Below, in pieces: positions 25,657-34,829 of a DNA stretch of 64,000 bases. The DNA is from IMCC2047 sp041395865 (GTDB lineage: Bacteria; Pseudomonadota; Gammaproteobacteria; Pseudomonadales; IMCC2047). The DNA is taken from the NCBI GenBank assembly GCA_041395865.1, contig JAWKZQ010000004.1:62001-126000 (forward strand), in the 5' to 3' direction. The position numbers and the translations under genes were made by a program. Positions within the stretch are counted from its first letter, which is position 1. Every line of letters starts with the position of its first letter. The notes beneath the pieces were generated by a model. The model saw only the letters and a list, made by a program, of their open reading frames with translations. It did no database searches and had not been told where the DNA came from.

Positions 25657-27138
25657 TCAAGCGAACTGCTGGTAGTCCTTTTCCCACTTTTTGGCTTGCT
25701 TCTTGGAGAGACCGCCCAGCACATTGACCGCATGGCGCAGACGCGCCCGTGACAAATCTGCACCCATTACGGCCATGGAATCGAACACCGACGTAGAGAC
25801 ATTGGTACCGGCAATCGCAATGAACAGAGGGAACAGGTAATCGCGAATTTTCAGCCCCATGGTTTCGCTCATCTGCTTGATAATGGCCTCAAGGTTATCG
25901 CGACTCCACTCTTGTTCGGCCTCCAGCCGCCACAGGGTAAACTGCAGGATGCGCTTACACTCTTCAATATCCAGCGTTTTATGCTTGAAATGCGGCTCGG
26001 TGATATCCAGCATACCGGCGCAGAAGAAGCCCGCCAACGGCGCAATATCGCTAAACAACTCAATGCGATCCTTGATCAAAGGCGCTATCTGCATGAAATA
26101 CTCGGCATTGAATGCCCATGCCTTCACACGCTCGGCAAAATCCTCCAGCGACAGGTCTTCACGCACCCAGCTACCATTCAGCCAGCCCAGTTTTTCCACA
26201 TCAAAAATCGGCCCGCCCAGGGAAACCCGTGACAGGTCGAAGTGCTCGATCATTTCCTGCAGGCTGAATTTTTCCGCTTCATTGGGCATCGACCAACCCA
26301 TACGTCCCAGGTAGTTCACCACGGCTTCCGGCAAATAGCCCATTCGCTGGTAATAGTTGATACTGGTTGGGTTCTTACGTTTGCTGAGCTTGCTTTTGTC
26401 AGGGTTACGCAACAGCGGCATGTGACACAGCACCGGCGGTTCCCAGCCAAAGTATTGATAAAGCAGCAGATGCTTCGGCGCCGAGTTAATCCACTCTTCG
26501 CCGCGGATCACGTGCGTAATGCCCATCAGATGATCATCAACCACATTCGCCAGGTGGTAAGTCGGCATCCCGTCGGCCTTCATTAACACCTGCATGTCCA
26601 CCTGCTGCCAGTCGATCTCAATATCGTCGCGCAGAAAGTCCTTCACTGTGCAGGTTCCCGCCTGAGGTACTCGCATACGCACAACATGGGCCTCCCCTCT
26701 GCCCAGTCGCTCCTGAACCTCCTGCTTGCTTAAATGCGCACAATGCCCATCGTAGCCAGGGGTTTGCTTATTGGCCATCTGCTCCGCACGCAACGCATCC
26801 AGACGTTCCGAGCTACAGAAACAGTGGAAAGCATGCCCGTCATCGATCAGCTGCTGGGCATGCTTGCGATAGGTATCGGTACGCTCGCTCTGACGGTAAG
26901 GCCCAAATTCCCCGCCGACGTCCGGCCCTTCGTCCCAGTTCAGGCCAAGCCATTTCAGCGATTCCAGAATTGCCTTTTCCGATTGCACCGTGCTGCGGGC
27001 CTGATCGGTGTCCTCGATACGCAGGATAAACTTTCCACCCTGGCTGCGGGCAAAGCACATATTGAAAAGCGCGATATAGGCGGTGCCAACATGGGGATCA
27101 CCAGTTGGAGAAGGAGCAACACGGGTACGTACTGTCAT
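25657..27138 (-). CDS. gltX: Glutamyl-tRNA synthetase
   Basis: Charges tRNA-Glu with glutamate. The 493 residues are standard for class I GluRS. The HIGH-type motif is PSPTGDPHVGTAY and the KMSKS-type motif is KSKLSKRKNP; zinc-region cysteines occur around HCFCSSE and GHCAH. The C-terminal anticodon-binding domain is intact. A TATAAT on the minus strand at 27192-27197, 54 bases before the start, is the likely -10. Confidence 0.96.
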   Translation of the reverse strand: MTVRTRVAPSPTGDPHVGTAYIALFNMCFARSQGGKFILRIEDTDQARSTVQSEKAILESLKWLGLNWDEGPDVGGEFGPYRQSERTDTYRKHAQQLIDDGHAFHCFCSSERLDALRAEQMANKQTPGYDGHCAHLSKQEVQERLGRGEAHVVRMRVPQAGTCTVKDFLRDDIEIDWQQVDMQVLMKADGMPTYHLANVVDDHLMGITHVIRGEEWINSAPKHLLLYQYFGWEPPVLCHMPLLRNPDKSKLSKRKNPTSINYYQRMGYLPEAVVNYLGRMGWSMPNEAEKFSLQEMIEHFDLSRVSLGGPIFDVEKLGWLNGSWVREDLSLEDFAERVKAWAFNAEYFMQIAPLIKDRIELFSDIAPLAGFFCAGMLDITEPHFKHKTLDIEECKRILQFTLWRLEAEQEWSRDNLEAIIKQMSETMGLKIRDYLFPLFIAIAGTNVSTSVFDSMAVMGADLSRARLRHAVNVLGGLSKKQAKKWEKDYQQFA

Positions 27139-27191
27139 GATTATTGGTCTTCTTTATTTGATTTGGATGAGCGGGATGTTTTCTGGCGCGC

Positions 27192-27197
27192 ATTATA
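27192..27197 (-). promoter_or_regulatory. Probable -10 element of gltX
   Basis: TATAAT flanked by GCGCG on both sides, 54 bases upstream of gltX; the -35 is weak. Confidence 0.45.
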
Positions 27198-27235
27198 CGC
27201 GCTATCCCCCCACGGCTGGAAGCCTTAAGGCTGGC

Positions 27236-27901
27236 CTATATCGCAAAGCCGGGACGGCAATTGAAGTGCAGTTCGCGGCCTGTCACGGGGTGTTTGATGG
27301 TCAGTTCGGCGGCATGCAGTTGCAGCTGTTGGGCGGCATTAAGTGCCTCCGGATGGGCATAAAAATCATCACCCAGGATCGGGTGACCGATGGCCTGCAT
27401 ATGAACCCGTAATTGGTGGGAACGCCCCGTATGGGGAAGCAGCTTGATCAAACTGCGGTTAGGCTCAAGCTTGATTCTTTGCCAACGGGTCAGGGCTGGT
27501 TTACCCTGCTCGAAATCCACTTTTTGCAAGGGCCGGTTGGGCCAATCGCAAATCAGGGGTAAATCAACCTCACCCTCCGGTTCGGCAACCCTGCCCCAAA
27601 CCCAGGCATAATAAACCTTGCGCGTTTCGCGTTCCTGAAACTGACGGCTAAGCTCCCGGTGCGTTGTCTTATTCAAGGCCATTACCATGATACCTGACGT
27701 CGACATATCCAGCCGGTGCACCACCGTCGCAGCGGGAAAACGCTGTTGGACGCGAAACGCCAGGCTATCCTGGTTTTCCGGTGCCCGCCCCGGCACACTC
27801 AATAAACCCGAGGGTTTGTTCAGCGCCAGCAACGACTCATCCTCATAGAGGATCTCCAGGTACGGTTCCTGGGGCGGGCAATAGGTTAACGAGGCCTTCA
27901 T
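27236..27901 (-). CDS. rluA: RluA-type pseudouridine synthase
   Basis: Modifies 23S rRNA U746 and tRNA U32 in its E. coli relative. The 221 residues match RluA in length and sequence: NKPSGLLSVPGRAPE, the catalytic Asp in VVHRLDMSTSGIMV, DLPLICDWPNRPLQKV and GRSHQLRVHMQAIGHPILGD. No S4 domain is present, as expected for RluA. It starts nine bases after a LysR-type gene on the same strand. Confidence 0.93.
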   Translation of the reverse strand: MKASLTYCPPQEPYLEILYEDESLLALNKPSGLLSVPGRAPENQDSLAFRVQQRFPAATVVHRLDMSTSGIMVMALNKTTHRELSRQFQERETRKVYYAWVWGRVAEPEGEVDLPLICDWPNRPLQKVDFEQGKPALTRWQRIKLEPNRSLIKLLPHTGRSHQLRVHMQAIGHPILGDDFYAHPEALNAAQQLQLHAAELTIKHPVTGRELHFNCRPGFAI

Positions 27902-27910
27902 CGAGGTTAT

Positions 27911-28861
27911 TTAATGCCCCTGCTCTTCTGACTGCGCACACTCGAGCAGCAAACCCCGGATCCAGCGGTGGTCCGTACTGTGATGCAGCAAAGGACTCCA
28001 GGCCATTTTCAATTCAAAGGCCGGAATTTCAAAGGGAGGCGCATAAGAGACGAACTGATCGTAACCCTCAAAGAGTTTGGCCAGCCTGGTGGGAATCGTC
28101 ACGATCAGGTCTGTTTCCTGGGCCAGGTGCACTGCCGTTTGGTAGTGGCGGGTAAACACCGCAATCTGGCGTTGTTTGCCGGCACGCCCCAGTGCTTCAT
28201 CCACCCAGCCCAGGTGCTGAGCATCCTCCGGCGTAATGCCCACGCCCACACCCATGCCGGATTTACTCACCCACACATGGCGTCCGGCCAGGTACGCATC
28301 AAGGTTAAACTCACCGTTAAAAATGGCCTTATCCTTACACATCAGGCAGGTGAAGTCGTCCTGCCACAGGGTAATCTGGTGGAAGGACTGCGGCATACTG
28401 TCAAACCGGTTAATCGCCAGGTCAACCTTGCCCAACTCCACATCCAGAAAGCTGACGTCACTGGGCGTCATCACATCGATGCGCACCCCAGGCGCCTTTT
28501 CGCTGAGGCGCTTCAGCAATTTGGGGATCAGGGTGGACTCGGCATAATCGTTCGCCATAATGCGAAACACCCGCTCGGAGTCGTTTTCACTGAAGGTTTT
28601 GATCGGCTGGATAGCGCGTTCCGCCGAAGCGACTACCGTACGCACCAATGGTTGCAGCTCCTTGGCGCGATCCGTGGGCGTCATTCCCTCACTGGTACGC
28701 ACCAGCAGAGGATCGGAAAACAGGATACGCAGGCGTTTCAAGCCATTACTCATCGCCGGTTGTGTAATACCGAGGCGGTTGGCAGCCTTCGTTACACTGC
28801 ATTCGCGCAGCAATACGTCAAAATACACCAGCAGGTTCAGGTCGATTCTCTGGATATTCAT
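27911..28861 (-). CDS. LysR-family transcriptional regulator
   Basis: A 316-residue regulator: N-terminal winged helix-turn-helix (LNLLVYFDVLLRECSVTKAA, then RLGITQPAMSNGLKRLR) and a periplasmic-binding-like effector domain. The DNA-binding domain resembles the NodD/LeuO branch (first residues MNIQRIDLNLL). The effector is unknown. It is divergent from aceK across a 143-base gap, so aceK is a candidate target, and it probably shares a transcript with rluA. Confidence 0.88.
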   Translation of the reverse strand: MNIQRIDLNLLVYFDVLLRECSVTKAANRLGITQPAMSNGLKRLRILFSDPLLVRTSEGMTPTDRAKELQPLVRTVVASAERAIQPIKTFSENDSERVFRIMANDYAESTLIPKLLKRLSEKAPGVRIDVMTPSDVSFLDVELGKVDLAINRFDSMPQSFHQITLWQDDFTCLMCKDKAIFNGEFNLDAYLAGRHVWVSKSGMGVGVGITPEDAQHLGWVDEALGRAGKQRQIAVFTRHYQTAVHLAQETDLIVTIPTRLAKLFEGYDQFVSYAPPFEIPAFELKMAWSPLLHHSTDHRWIRGLLLECAQSEEQGH

Positions 28862-29004
28862 TTGGATTATTCACAGCAAGTCAAAAATAAATTTTGCTGA
28901 TAGTGCCACTGCCACACAACTTTGTCTATGGAGCTAGTGACCAAACGCGAGGCTTCTGGCATATTGGCGGTTAAGATCCTTCATTATTCGCTGCCCCAAT
29001 ACCC

Positions 29005-30783
29005 ATGACCGAAAACACGCAGGCCAAAACGGTAACCCGGATTATTCGCCAGGGTTTCAAACGCCACTACTCACTTTTTTACAAATCCACCGAGCAGGCC
29101 AAGAGTTTTTTTGAAAACAGCAACTGGGAAGCCCTGCAGCATATTTCCGAAAAGCGTATCAACTTTTACGACCAGCGAGTTACGGAAACCGTTAAACGTC
29201 TGCGCGAAGAGCTGGGTATTTCGTCCTACGACGAAAACCTGTGGATGGAAGTACGTACCCTGTACGGCCAGTACCTTGCTTTTCACCCCCAGGCCGAGCT
29301 GGCAGAAACCTACTACAATTCCGTTTTCAGCAACCTCTTCCACCGTCGTTATTTCACCAACGAAAACATCTTTATAGAGTCGGCATTGGCAAAGCGCCTG
29401 CCTGCCCAAAAGGAAAGTGTCTACAGCAGTTACTTCCCCTCTATCAAGGGGCTGAAAAACACCATTCATGACATCATGCTCCAGTTCGACTTCAGCATTC
29501 CCTTTGTCGATTTGGACATGAACATCAAGCAATTAATCGATGCGTTCCGTCGGCAGTCCGACCACAGCGGTTTCGAAACGCACCAGTTGCGCATTGATAT
29601 CCTGAACTCGATTTTCTACCGCAACAAAGCGGGTTACGCCGTGGGGCGTGTCGTCTCCCCGCGCGGTTTTCAGCCGTTCGTCATTCCCATTCTGACCAAC
29701 AGCAAAAAGGAGCTTTACCTCGACGCCCTGATCACTGACCCCGACCAGCTGGCCATTATTTTCAGTTTCACCCGGGCTTACTTCTTCGTGGATGCCCAGG
29801 TACCTTCAGCGTTAATCACTTTTTTGCGTGAACTGATCCCCCATAAGACACTGGCCGAACTCTATTCCAGTATTGGCCTGCATAAACAGGGTAAAAACGA
29901 GTTTTATCGGGAGCTGCTTAACCACCTGCATACCCACGACGACCAGTTTATCGTTTCGCCGGGCATTAAAGGCATGGTGATGACGGTATTTACACTCCCC
30001 AACTTTCCCTATGTTTTCAAGGTCATCAAGGACAAGTTCGGCGGCTCCAAAACCCTGACCCGTGAAGAGGTCGAGGAGCGATACCAACTGGTCAAACGCC
30101 ATGACCGGGTGGGCCGCATGGCCGATACCCTGGAATACTCACATGTAGCTCTGCCAATCGATCGCTTTTCTGAAGAACTGCTGGAAGAGTTGAAAACCAC
30201 CGCGGCTTCCTTACTGGAATTCGACGGCGACCTGCTCATCATCAAACACCTCTACGCTCAGCGTAAAATGATCCCGCTTAACCTGTACCTCGACAAAGCG
30301 AGTCCGGAAGAGGTTGAAGCTGCTATTTATGATTATGGGCTGGCGCTCAAGGAAATGGTCTCCGCAAATATCTTCCCCGGCGACATGCTACTGAAAAACT
30401 TCGGACTGACACGCCACAAACGTGTTGTTTTCTATGACTATGACGAAGTGCAGTACCTGCATGACATGAATTTCCGCAGCATTCCCGAACCGCAGACACC
30501 GGAACAGGAAATGGCCAGCGAACCCTGGTACCACGTAGGCCCCAATGATGTATTTCCTGAGGAGTTCATCACCTTTCTGAGCACAGACCCAAAAATTCGG
30601 CGCATGTTCAAGCAAATGCACCCCGAACTGTTCGATGTGGATTATTGGCACAAAAAACAGAAAAGTGTCCGGGGAGGAACGATTGATGATGTATTCCCCT
30701 ACCCCCAGCACCAGCGCTTTATTCGCCGCCGCCAGAAACGCGCCCAGGAGCCGACCGGCAAAGAATCAAAGGCGTCAGGTTAG
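29005..30783 (+). CDS. aceK: Isocitrate dehydrogenase kinase/phosphatase
   Basis: Reversibly phosphorylates isocitrate dehydrogenase and thereby directs carbon between the TCA cycle and the glyoxylate bypass. The 592 residues are standard; the regulatory N-terminal half and the kinase half with KGMVMTVFTLPNFPYVFKVI and DYDEVQYL are present. It is not next to aceA/aceB. Its 3' end overlaps the convergent ECF sigma gene by nine bases. Confidence 0.95.
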   Translation: MTENTQAKTVTRIIRQGFKRHYSLFYKSTEQAKSFFENSNWEALQHISEKRINFYDQRVTETVKRLREELGISSYDENLWMEVRTLYGQYLAFHPQAELAETYYNSVFSNLFHRRYFTNENIFIESALAKRLPAQKESVYSSYFPSIKGLKNTIHDIMLQFDFSIPFVDLDMNIKQLIDAFRRQSDHSGFETHQLRIDILNSIFYRNKAGYAVGRVVSPRGFQPFVIPILTNSKKELYLDALITDPDQLAIIFSFTRAYFFVDAQVPSALITFLRELIPHKTLAELYSSIGLHKQGKNEFYRELLNHLHTHDDQFIVSPGIKGMVMTVFTLPNFPYVFKVIKDKFGGSKTLTREEVEERYQLVKRHDRVGRMADTLEYSHVALPIDRFSEELLEELKTTAASLLEFDGDLLIIKHLYAQRKMIPLNLYLDKASPEEVEAAIYDYGLALKEMVSANIFPGDMLLKNFGLTRHKRVVFYDYDEVQYLHDMNFRSIPEPQTPEQEMASEPWYHVGPNDVFPEEFITFLSTDPKIRRMFKQMHPELFDVDYWHKKQKSVRGGTIDDVFPYPQHQRFIRRRQKRAQEPTGKESKASG

Positions 30784-31458
30784 GCTTTGCAGCACACGGC
30801 TTACCACCGCATCGCAGCGGTGGCCGGCAAATTCGTAAATACCCAGCCCGCTTTCCCTTAGCAGCACATTCAACTGGCGCTGTAAAAGTGCATTAGCCCG
30901 GAAATAACGGGTTTTAACCGTTGCCTCAGGAATATCCAGCACCTCAGCGGTTTCCCGCACACTGCAATGCTCAACAGCCCGCAGTACAAACACACTGCGG
31001 TAAGTGTCCGGCAATTTATCGATATACTGCTCCAAAAGCGCTGCAAGTTGTTGGTTTGCCACTTCACTTTCCGGGGGCAACCGGCTTTTCATTTGCGAAT
31101 TCAACTCCACGACGGGCTCCAGTAGTTCGTGGGGCATGGATACAAGCCTCTGATTGCGGCGTAACTGCTGCAACGCCTCGTTACGGACGATGCGCGACAG
31201 CCACACAGGCAAAGCGACAATATCCTGAAGCGTTTCAAGCTGGTCGAACGCCTTTAAGTAAGCGTCCTGCATGGCATCCATAGCCGCGGCGTCATTATTG
31301 AGAATACTCCGGGCGATACGATACAGCCGCTGGTTATAGCGCCGCATAATCCCCTCATAGGCATTAATGTCTCCCTGCCTGATGCGCTTAATCAATTCGC
31401 TATCGGGGCAGGCAAGCCAATCCCGGATTGTCCGTTTTGTTTCCGTTGCTGAAGTCAT
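30775..31458 (-). CDS. ECF-type RNA polymerase sigma factor
   Basis: A 227-residue extracytoplasmic-function sigma factor. Region 2 is YEGIMRRYNQRLYRIARSIL and DAAAMDAMQDAYLKAFD; region 4 is LPDTYRSVFVLRAVEHCS with the helix-turn-helix RETAEVLDIPEATVKTRY. A short C-terminal extension with GHRCDAVV is present. No anti-sigma factor is encoded nearby. It is the last gene of a three-gene unit, with its ATG overlapping the cytochrome c stop by four bases. Confidence 0.92.
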   Translation of the reverse strand: MTSATETKRTIRDWLACPDSELIKRIRQGDINAYEGIMRRYNQRLYRIARSILNNDAAAMDAMQDAYLKAFDQLETLQDIVALPVWLSRIVRNEALQQLRRNQRLVSMPHELLEPVVELNSQMKSRLPPESEVANQQLAALLEQYIDKLPDTYRSVFVLRAVEHCSVRETAEVLDIPEATVKTRYFRANALLQRQLNVLLRESGLGIYEFAGHRCDAVVSRVLQSLT

Positions 31459-31859
31459 TTTTCACCTTGGCACTCGGCCAGCCTGTTCATTGCAGCCAAA
31501 TAGGCAATCAAATCCTGTCTATCCTGTCCGAACTGAATACCCGCAATAGCCATCCTTGTGCCAGGCATGTAGTCCATCGGTGCCGATAAAAAACCGTCCA
31601 GTGTTTGTATCGTCCAGGTAAAATCCGCCTGCTGCATCGCATTGGAGTAATCAAAACCCTTGACCGTTCCAACCTGACGCCCCAGCAAACCGCAATGCCT
31701 GGGGCCTGTTCTGTTACGCCCCGGGGAGTGGCAGGCACGACATTGTGCATATAACAGCTCACCCCGTGTCGCGTCCCCTGGCGCCTGTTTTTCAATCGCC
31801 TCGGCATTAAGGCAGCAAGCCGCCAGGCCTGCCACCAAACACAAACCTTTGCACAGCAT
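31455..31859 (-). CDS. Periplasmic c-type cytochrome
   Basis: A 134-residue class I cytochrome c. A signal peptide (LCLVAGLAACCLNAEA) precedes the single heme site CRACH near residues 40-44, and an axial Met is expected in MPGTRM. The fold resembles small c2/c550-type carriers (GPRHCGLLGRQVGTVKGF). Its ATG is inside the stop of the ferritin-like gene (TGATG). Confidence 0.88.
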   Translation of the reverse strand: MLCKGLCLVAGLAACCLNAEAIEKQAPGDATRGELLYAQCRACHSPGRNRTGPRHCGLLGRQVGTVKGFDYSNAMQQADFTWTIQTLDGFLSAPMDYMPGTRMAIAGIQFGQDRQDLIAYLAAMNRLAECQGEK

Positions 31860-32467
31860 CAGGAAAAAAAGGCGCCTGGCACCGGATCAAGACCCAGCGC
31901 ATTGCGCAACACGGCCCAGTGCATCGCCTCGTCGGCAAGAATACTGGCCGCCGCCTTGGCAAGATCGCGATCCTCGAAGACTCCGATAGCCCCAGCATAG
32001 GCACTGACGGCCCCACGTTCCAGACCGGCAGCGAACTCCAGCACATCGGTTTGATTATTCAGTTTCTCCAGGGGAAAATCGTAATCCGTCTTCGGCCCGA
32101 CAGAGCTACCGCCTAACGCATTGACAGCTTTCTCCAGGGCTTCGACATGGGCCTTATGATGCCCCTGGAACTGCAAGGCAATCCGCAGAACCCCTGCCTG
32201 CAAAAGTCCACTTTCAGCCCCGGCCTGGTAAGCTGCAACAGCCTCATGCTCTGCACTGATCGCTGTATTGAGGATCGTGATGTCTCGGGCCACAACCTTG
32301 CCCTCTTTATCGGGCCCGTAACTGGCATTCGCACAACCACTGAGTAGGGCAATGCCTGTCGCCGATAAGGTTGCGACACCTGTGCGTTGAAGAAACAAGC
32401 GGCGGGAATGGTCGGACATTTCTTCAAGCAGTCCTGACCTTGATGGAGTATGACGAAAAATTTTCAT
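31859..32467 (-). CDS. Tat-exported ferritin-like protein
   Basis: A 202-residue protein with a twin-arginine leader (SRRLFLQRTGVATLSATGIA) ending in a lipobox-like LLSGC, then a four-helix ferritin-like domain. Candidate metal ligands are EHEAVAAYQ, HHKAHVEAL, ERGAVSAYAG and DEAMHWAVLR, giving paired Glu and His residues. The reaction is unknown. The ATG at 32467 has AGGAG seven bases upstream and is preferred to an upstream frame start. First gene of the unit with cytochrome c and ECF sigma. Confidence 0.82.
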   Translation of the reverse strand: MKIFRHTPSRSGLLEEMSDHSRRLFLQRTGVATLSATGIALLSGCANASYGPDKEGKVVARDITILNTAISAEHEAVAAYQAGAESGLLQAGVLRIALQFQGHHKAHVEALEKAVNALGGSSVGPKTDYDFPLEKLNNQTDVLEFAAGLERGAVSAYAGAIGVFEDRDLAKAAASILADEAMHWAVLRNALGLDPVPGAFFS

Positions 32468-32588
32468 TATTGTGCTCCTGTGCACTTCGATTTAAGGGTA
32501 AAAAATCGCTTTCACACACAGGATGCAACGGTAAGAAAAAAGGTTCCCTAAAAGAACCAAGTGAAGAAAAGCAAAAACAGCAGACAAC

Positions 32589-33401
32589 TCAAGGTTGATC
32601 ATTCATCAGCCAGGGCAACTTATTTTCCTCCCTGGCCGCATAAGAGAACCACCCTGTGAATCGTTTAATGAAGAAAGCGCCACCAAAACCATCGTTTTTG
32701 TCATACACCAGGTAATCCGTACCACCGCCACGCAAGTTTGCCGGTTGGTCGTCCTGGTTTTCCCAGTAACTCATCGCTGTGAACAGGTAATTCTGGTTGA
32801 CCAGGAAGCCGATAAAATTGGGCAGATGATGGTAACGATAGATGTCCACCTTGATGTTAGGGTATCCCTCGCGTGCCAGTTTTTTCTTAGTGAATTCGAT
32901 CTCTTCGATGATGGCCTCTACTGTCGAGTAACGCGTTTTTCCGTCACCGAGCTGCTCTAAAACCTGCTCGTCGACCAATGCAATCCGGATCACGACCTCT
33001 CGCTTATTGAGCAGATTCAAGTCATTTTCCGGATCGAGGAATTTAGCCAGCACAGTGCTCCAGCCATGTCGGCCGGCTATAGCCACATAATCGATTTCAA
33101 TACTTCTATCATTCTCAACCAAATTATGAATATCATGCAGTAACTCATTGGATTTTATTATTTTTATCCGTTTGTTACTTTCTTTGACCCGCGCATAGAT
33201 ATCAAACAAAACTTCCAGAATGATCAACGAAAGGGTGAAAATCAGACCAATTTGGATACTTTCTACACTGTTGCCAGGAAACAGCTCTGCGGGCAGCACA
33301 TCCACCAAAAGAGCGGCGAAGATAATAGCCATCGCCAGCTCTTTTTTCATATTTTCGTAGGCCTGCCGGAGTCGCTCTAAAAAGCTTTGTTTCTTCTCCA
33401 T
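32589..33401 (-). CDS. Two-TM membrane protein with a soluble domain, unknown function
   Basis: A 270-residue protein. A basic amphipathic N-terminus is followed by two transmembrane segments (about 20-40 and 50-68), a coiled linker (YARVKESNKRIKIIKSNEL) and a cytosolic domain. The domain pattern (IDYVAIAGRHGWSTVLAKF, then REVVIRIALVDE, then a strand-Tyr-His region) recalls phospholipase D-like folds, but no HKD motif is visible. No family was recognised. It is monocistronic between a cupin and the ferritin-like operon. Confidence 0.7.
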   Translation of the reverse strand: MEKKQSFLERLRQAYENMKKELAMAIIFAALLVDVLPAELFPGNSVESIQIGLIFTLSLIILEVLFDIYARVKESNKRIKIIKSNELLHDIHNLVENDRSIEIDYVAIAGRHGWSTVLAKFLDPENDLNLLNKREVVIRIALVDEQVLEQLGDGKTRYSTVEAIIEEIEFTKKKLAREGYPNIKVDIYRYHHLPNFIGFLVNQNYLFTAMSYWENQDDQPANLRGGGTDYLVYDKNDGFGGAFFIKRFTGWFSYAAREENKLPWLMNDQP

Positions 33402-33444
33402 ACTGCCCGCTCCCGATCTATGCTCGACAGTCAGTCGTCCAGGT

Positions 33445-33945
33445 TTATTCCACCGGCGTCAGTTTTTTCGGCATGGGGTACACGGTATGGTCAAAGGGAC
33501 GTGGATAACGCAGATAGAACAGGCAGGGATCGTCACCGCACACGATAGCATGAGGCGGCGTATTACCGGGCAGGCTGATAAAGCCCTGACCACTCATCTG
33601 CGCAGACACCCCGCCCTGCCCATCGATATAGGTGTAAGCGCCCTTAAGCCAGATATAGGTTTCTGCACTGGTGTGGTTATGGTTGGGAATCAGGTAACCC
33701 GCCGGAACTCGCACAATCAACTCGGAACTTACTGCCAGATCGCCGCGTAACACAGCCACTTCGGCGCCGGGGGCAAAACCGGTCAATTCCAGGGGCGCCC
33801 ATTCGACCTTATTCAAATCGATGATGGTTTGGTCTTTGGCGAAGGACAGGGGCTTGCTGCTGGTGGCATATTCAGCGGAAGCTGAGGTCGCTATGCCGAG
33901 GGTCAAAAACGAAAAAGTGAGCGTCTTAAAAAAAGAAAATTTCAT
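33445..33945 (-). CDS. Exported cupin-domain protein
   Basis: A 166-residue protein with a Sec signal peptide (FFKTLTFSFLTLGIATSASA) and one cupin fold. The metal site motif 1 is GYLIPNHNHTSAETYIWLKG, with two His and a Glu; motif 2 contains PPHAIVCGDDPCLFY. Periplasmic. Similar proteins are often linked to ECF sigma operons, but here the link is only proximity. Confidence 0.8.
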   Translation of the reverse strand: MKFSFFKTLTFSFLTLGIATSASAEYATSSKPLSFAKDQTIIDLNKVEWAPLELTGFAPGAEVAVLRGDLAVSSELIVRVPAGYLIPNHNHTSAETYIWLKGAYTYIDGQGGVSAQMSGQGFISLPGNTPPHAIVCGDDPCLFYLRYPRPFDHTVYPMPKKLTPVE

Positions 33946-34151
33946 AACATCCTCCTAAGCTGACTGTTGAACCGCATCAGGCGTGAAAGGCCTACAACGT
34001 AAACAGCCCTCTGCATAGCGCTGTCAAATCGCCGACTATGGAGGGAAGGAACAACGGACACATCATCACGCCCCGAACCTTTGGTTATTCTCGAATGCCT
34101 AAAATAGAATTGCAACGCTTTGTTTTTAAAAGAAAGTGTTCCTTAACGAAA

Positions 34152-34829
34152 TCAAGACTCAGCGCATCGAACGGTAAAAATCATCGCACATTCGCTGCCG
34201 GTTTCCGGATTTACCGGCTCCTGCACATTTTCTACGTTAAAACCGTGCTCATGAAATAAGGCCAGCCAGGAGGCTTTCGTCCTGAAATACCAGGGGGCAG
34301 GATCGACAAACTGCCGGCTAAAACCTGCCCAGCTTCCCTGCTGCCAACCGTCCCGATACTCGCCATTCACGCAACTCGCAACCGGATGCAATGTCTGCAC
34401 AACAAAGTACCCTCCGGCTACCAGCAAATCGGGAACGGCCTTAAAAAGCTGCCTGACCGACTGGTCTCCAAATAAAGAAAAATTACAGACGGCCAAATCG
34501 TAGCGACTGCTCATCTTGCCCACGGCAAGATCCGCATAACTGAGGCATTGAAAACGGCCGCCAGCCTGTTCGGCATTGGCAATAAGCGCTGGAACACAGT
34601 CAACACCCGACGCGCCGATGTTCCGCTCCATGAGCGCCCTGACAAGCCAGCCTTCCCCGCAGCCGATATCCAGTACTGTTTCAGGCGCCAACCGCAAAAT
34701 CGTCTGCAGGATAGCGGTATCCGTTATCAAACGTCGGCTGGTAATTTCCTGTTCACGCACCGCACGCGTCCAGGCGTCTGCATTTCTGTGCCAACTCGCT
34801 ACAATCCGTTGCTCTTCGTTTTTACTCAT
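34152..34829 (-). CDS. Class I SAM-dependent methyltransferase
   Basis: A 225-residue methyltransferase with motif I VLDIGCGEGWLVRALMER, motif II-like YDLAVCNFSLFGDQSV and a C-terminal substrate-binding half. Substrate unknown. The ATG at 34829 has AGGGA five bases upstream; the longer frame is rejected. Its start overlaps the end of the DUF1499 gene by eight bases, implying coupling. Confidence 0.82.
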   Translation of the reverse strand: MSKNEEQRIVASWHRNADAWTRAVREQEITSRRLITDTAILQTILRLAPETVLDIGCGEGWLVRALMERNIGASGVDCVPALIANAEQAGGRFQCLSYADLAVGKMSSRYDLAVCNFSLFGDQSVRQLFKAVPDLLVAGGYFVVQTLHPVASCVNGEYRDGWQQGSWAGFSRQFVDPAPWYFRTKASWLALFHEHGFNVENVQEPVNPETGSECAMIFTVRCAES

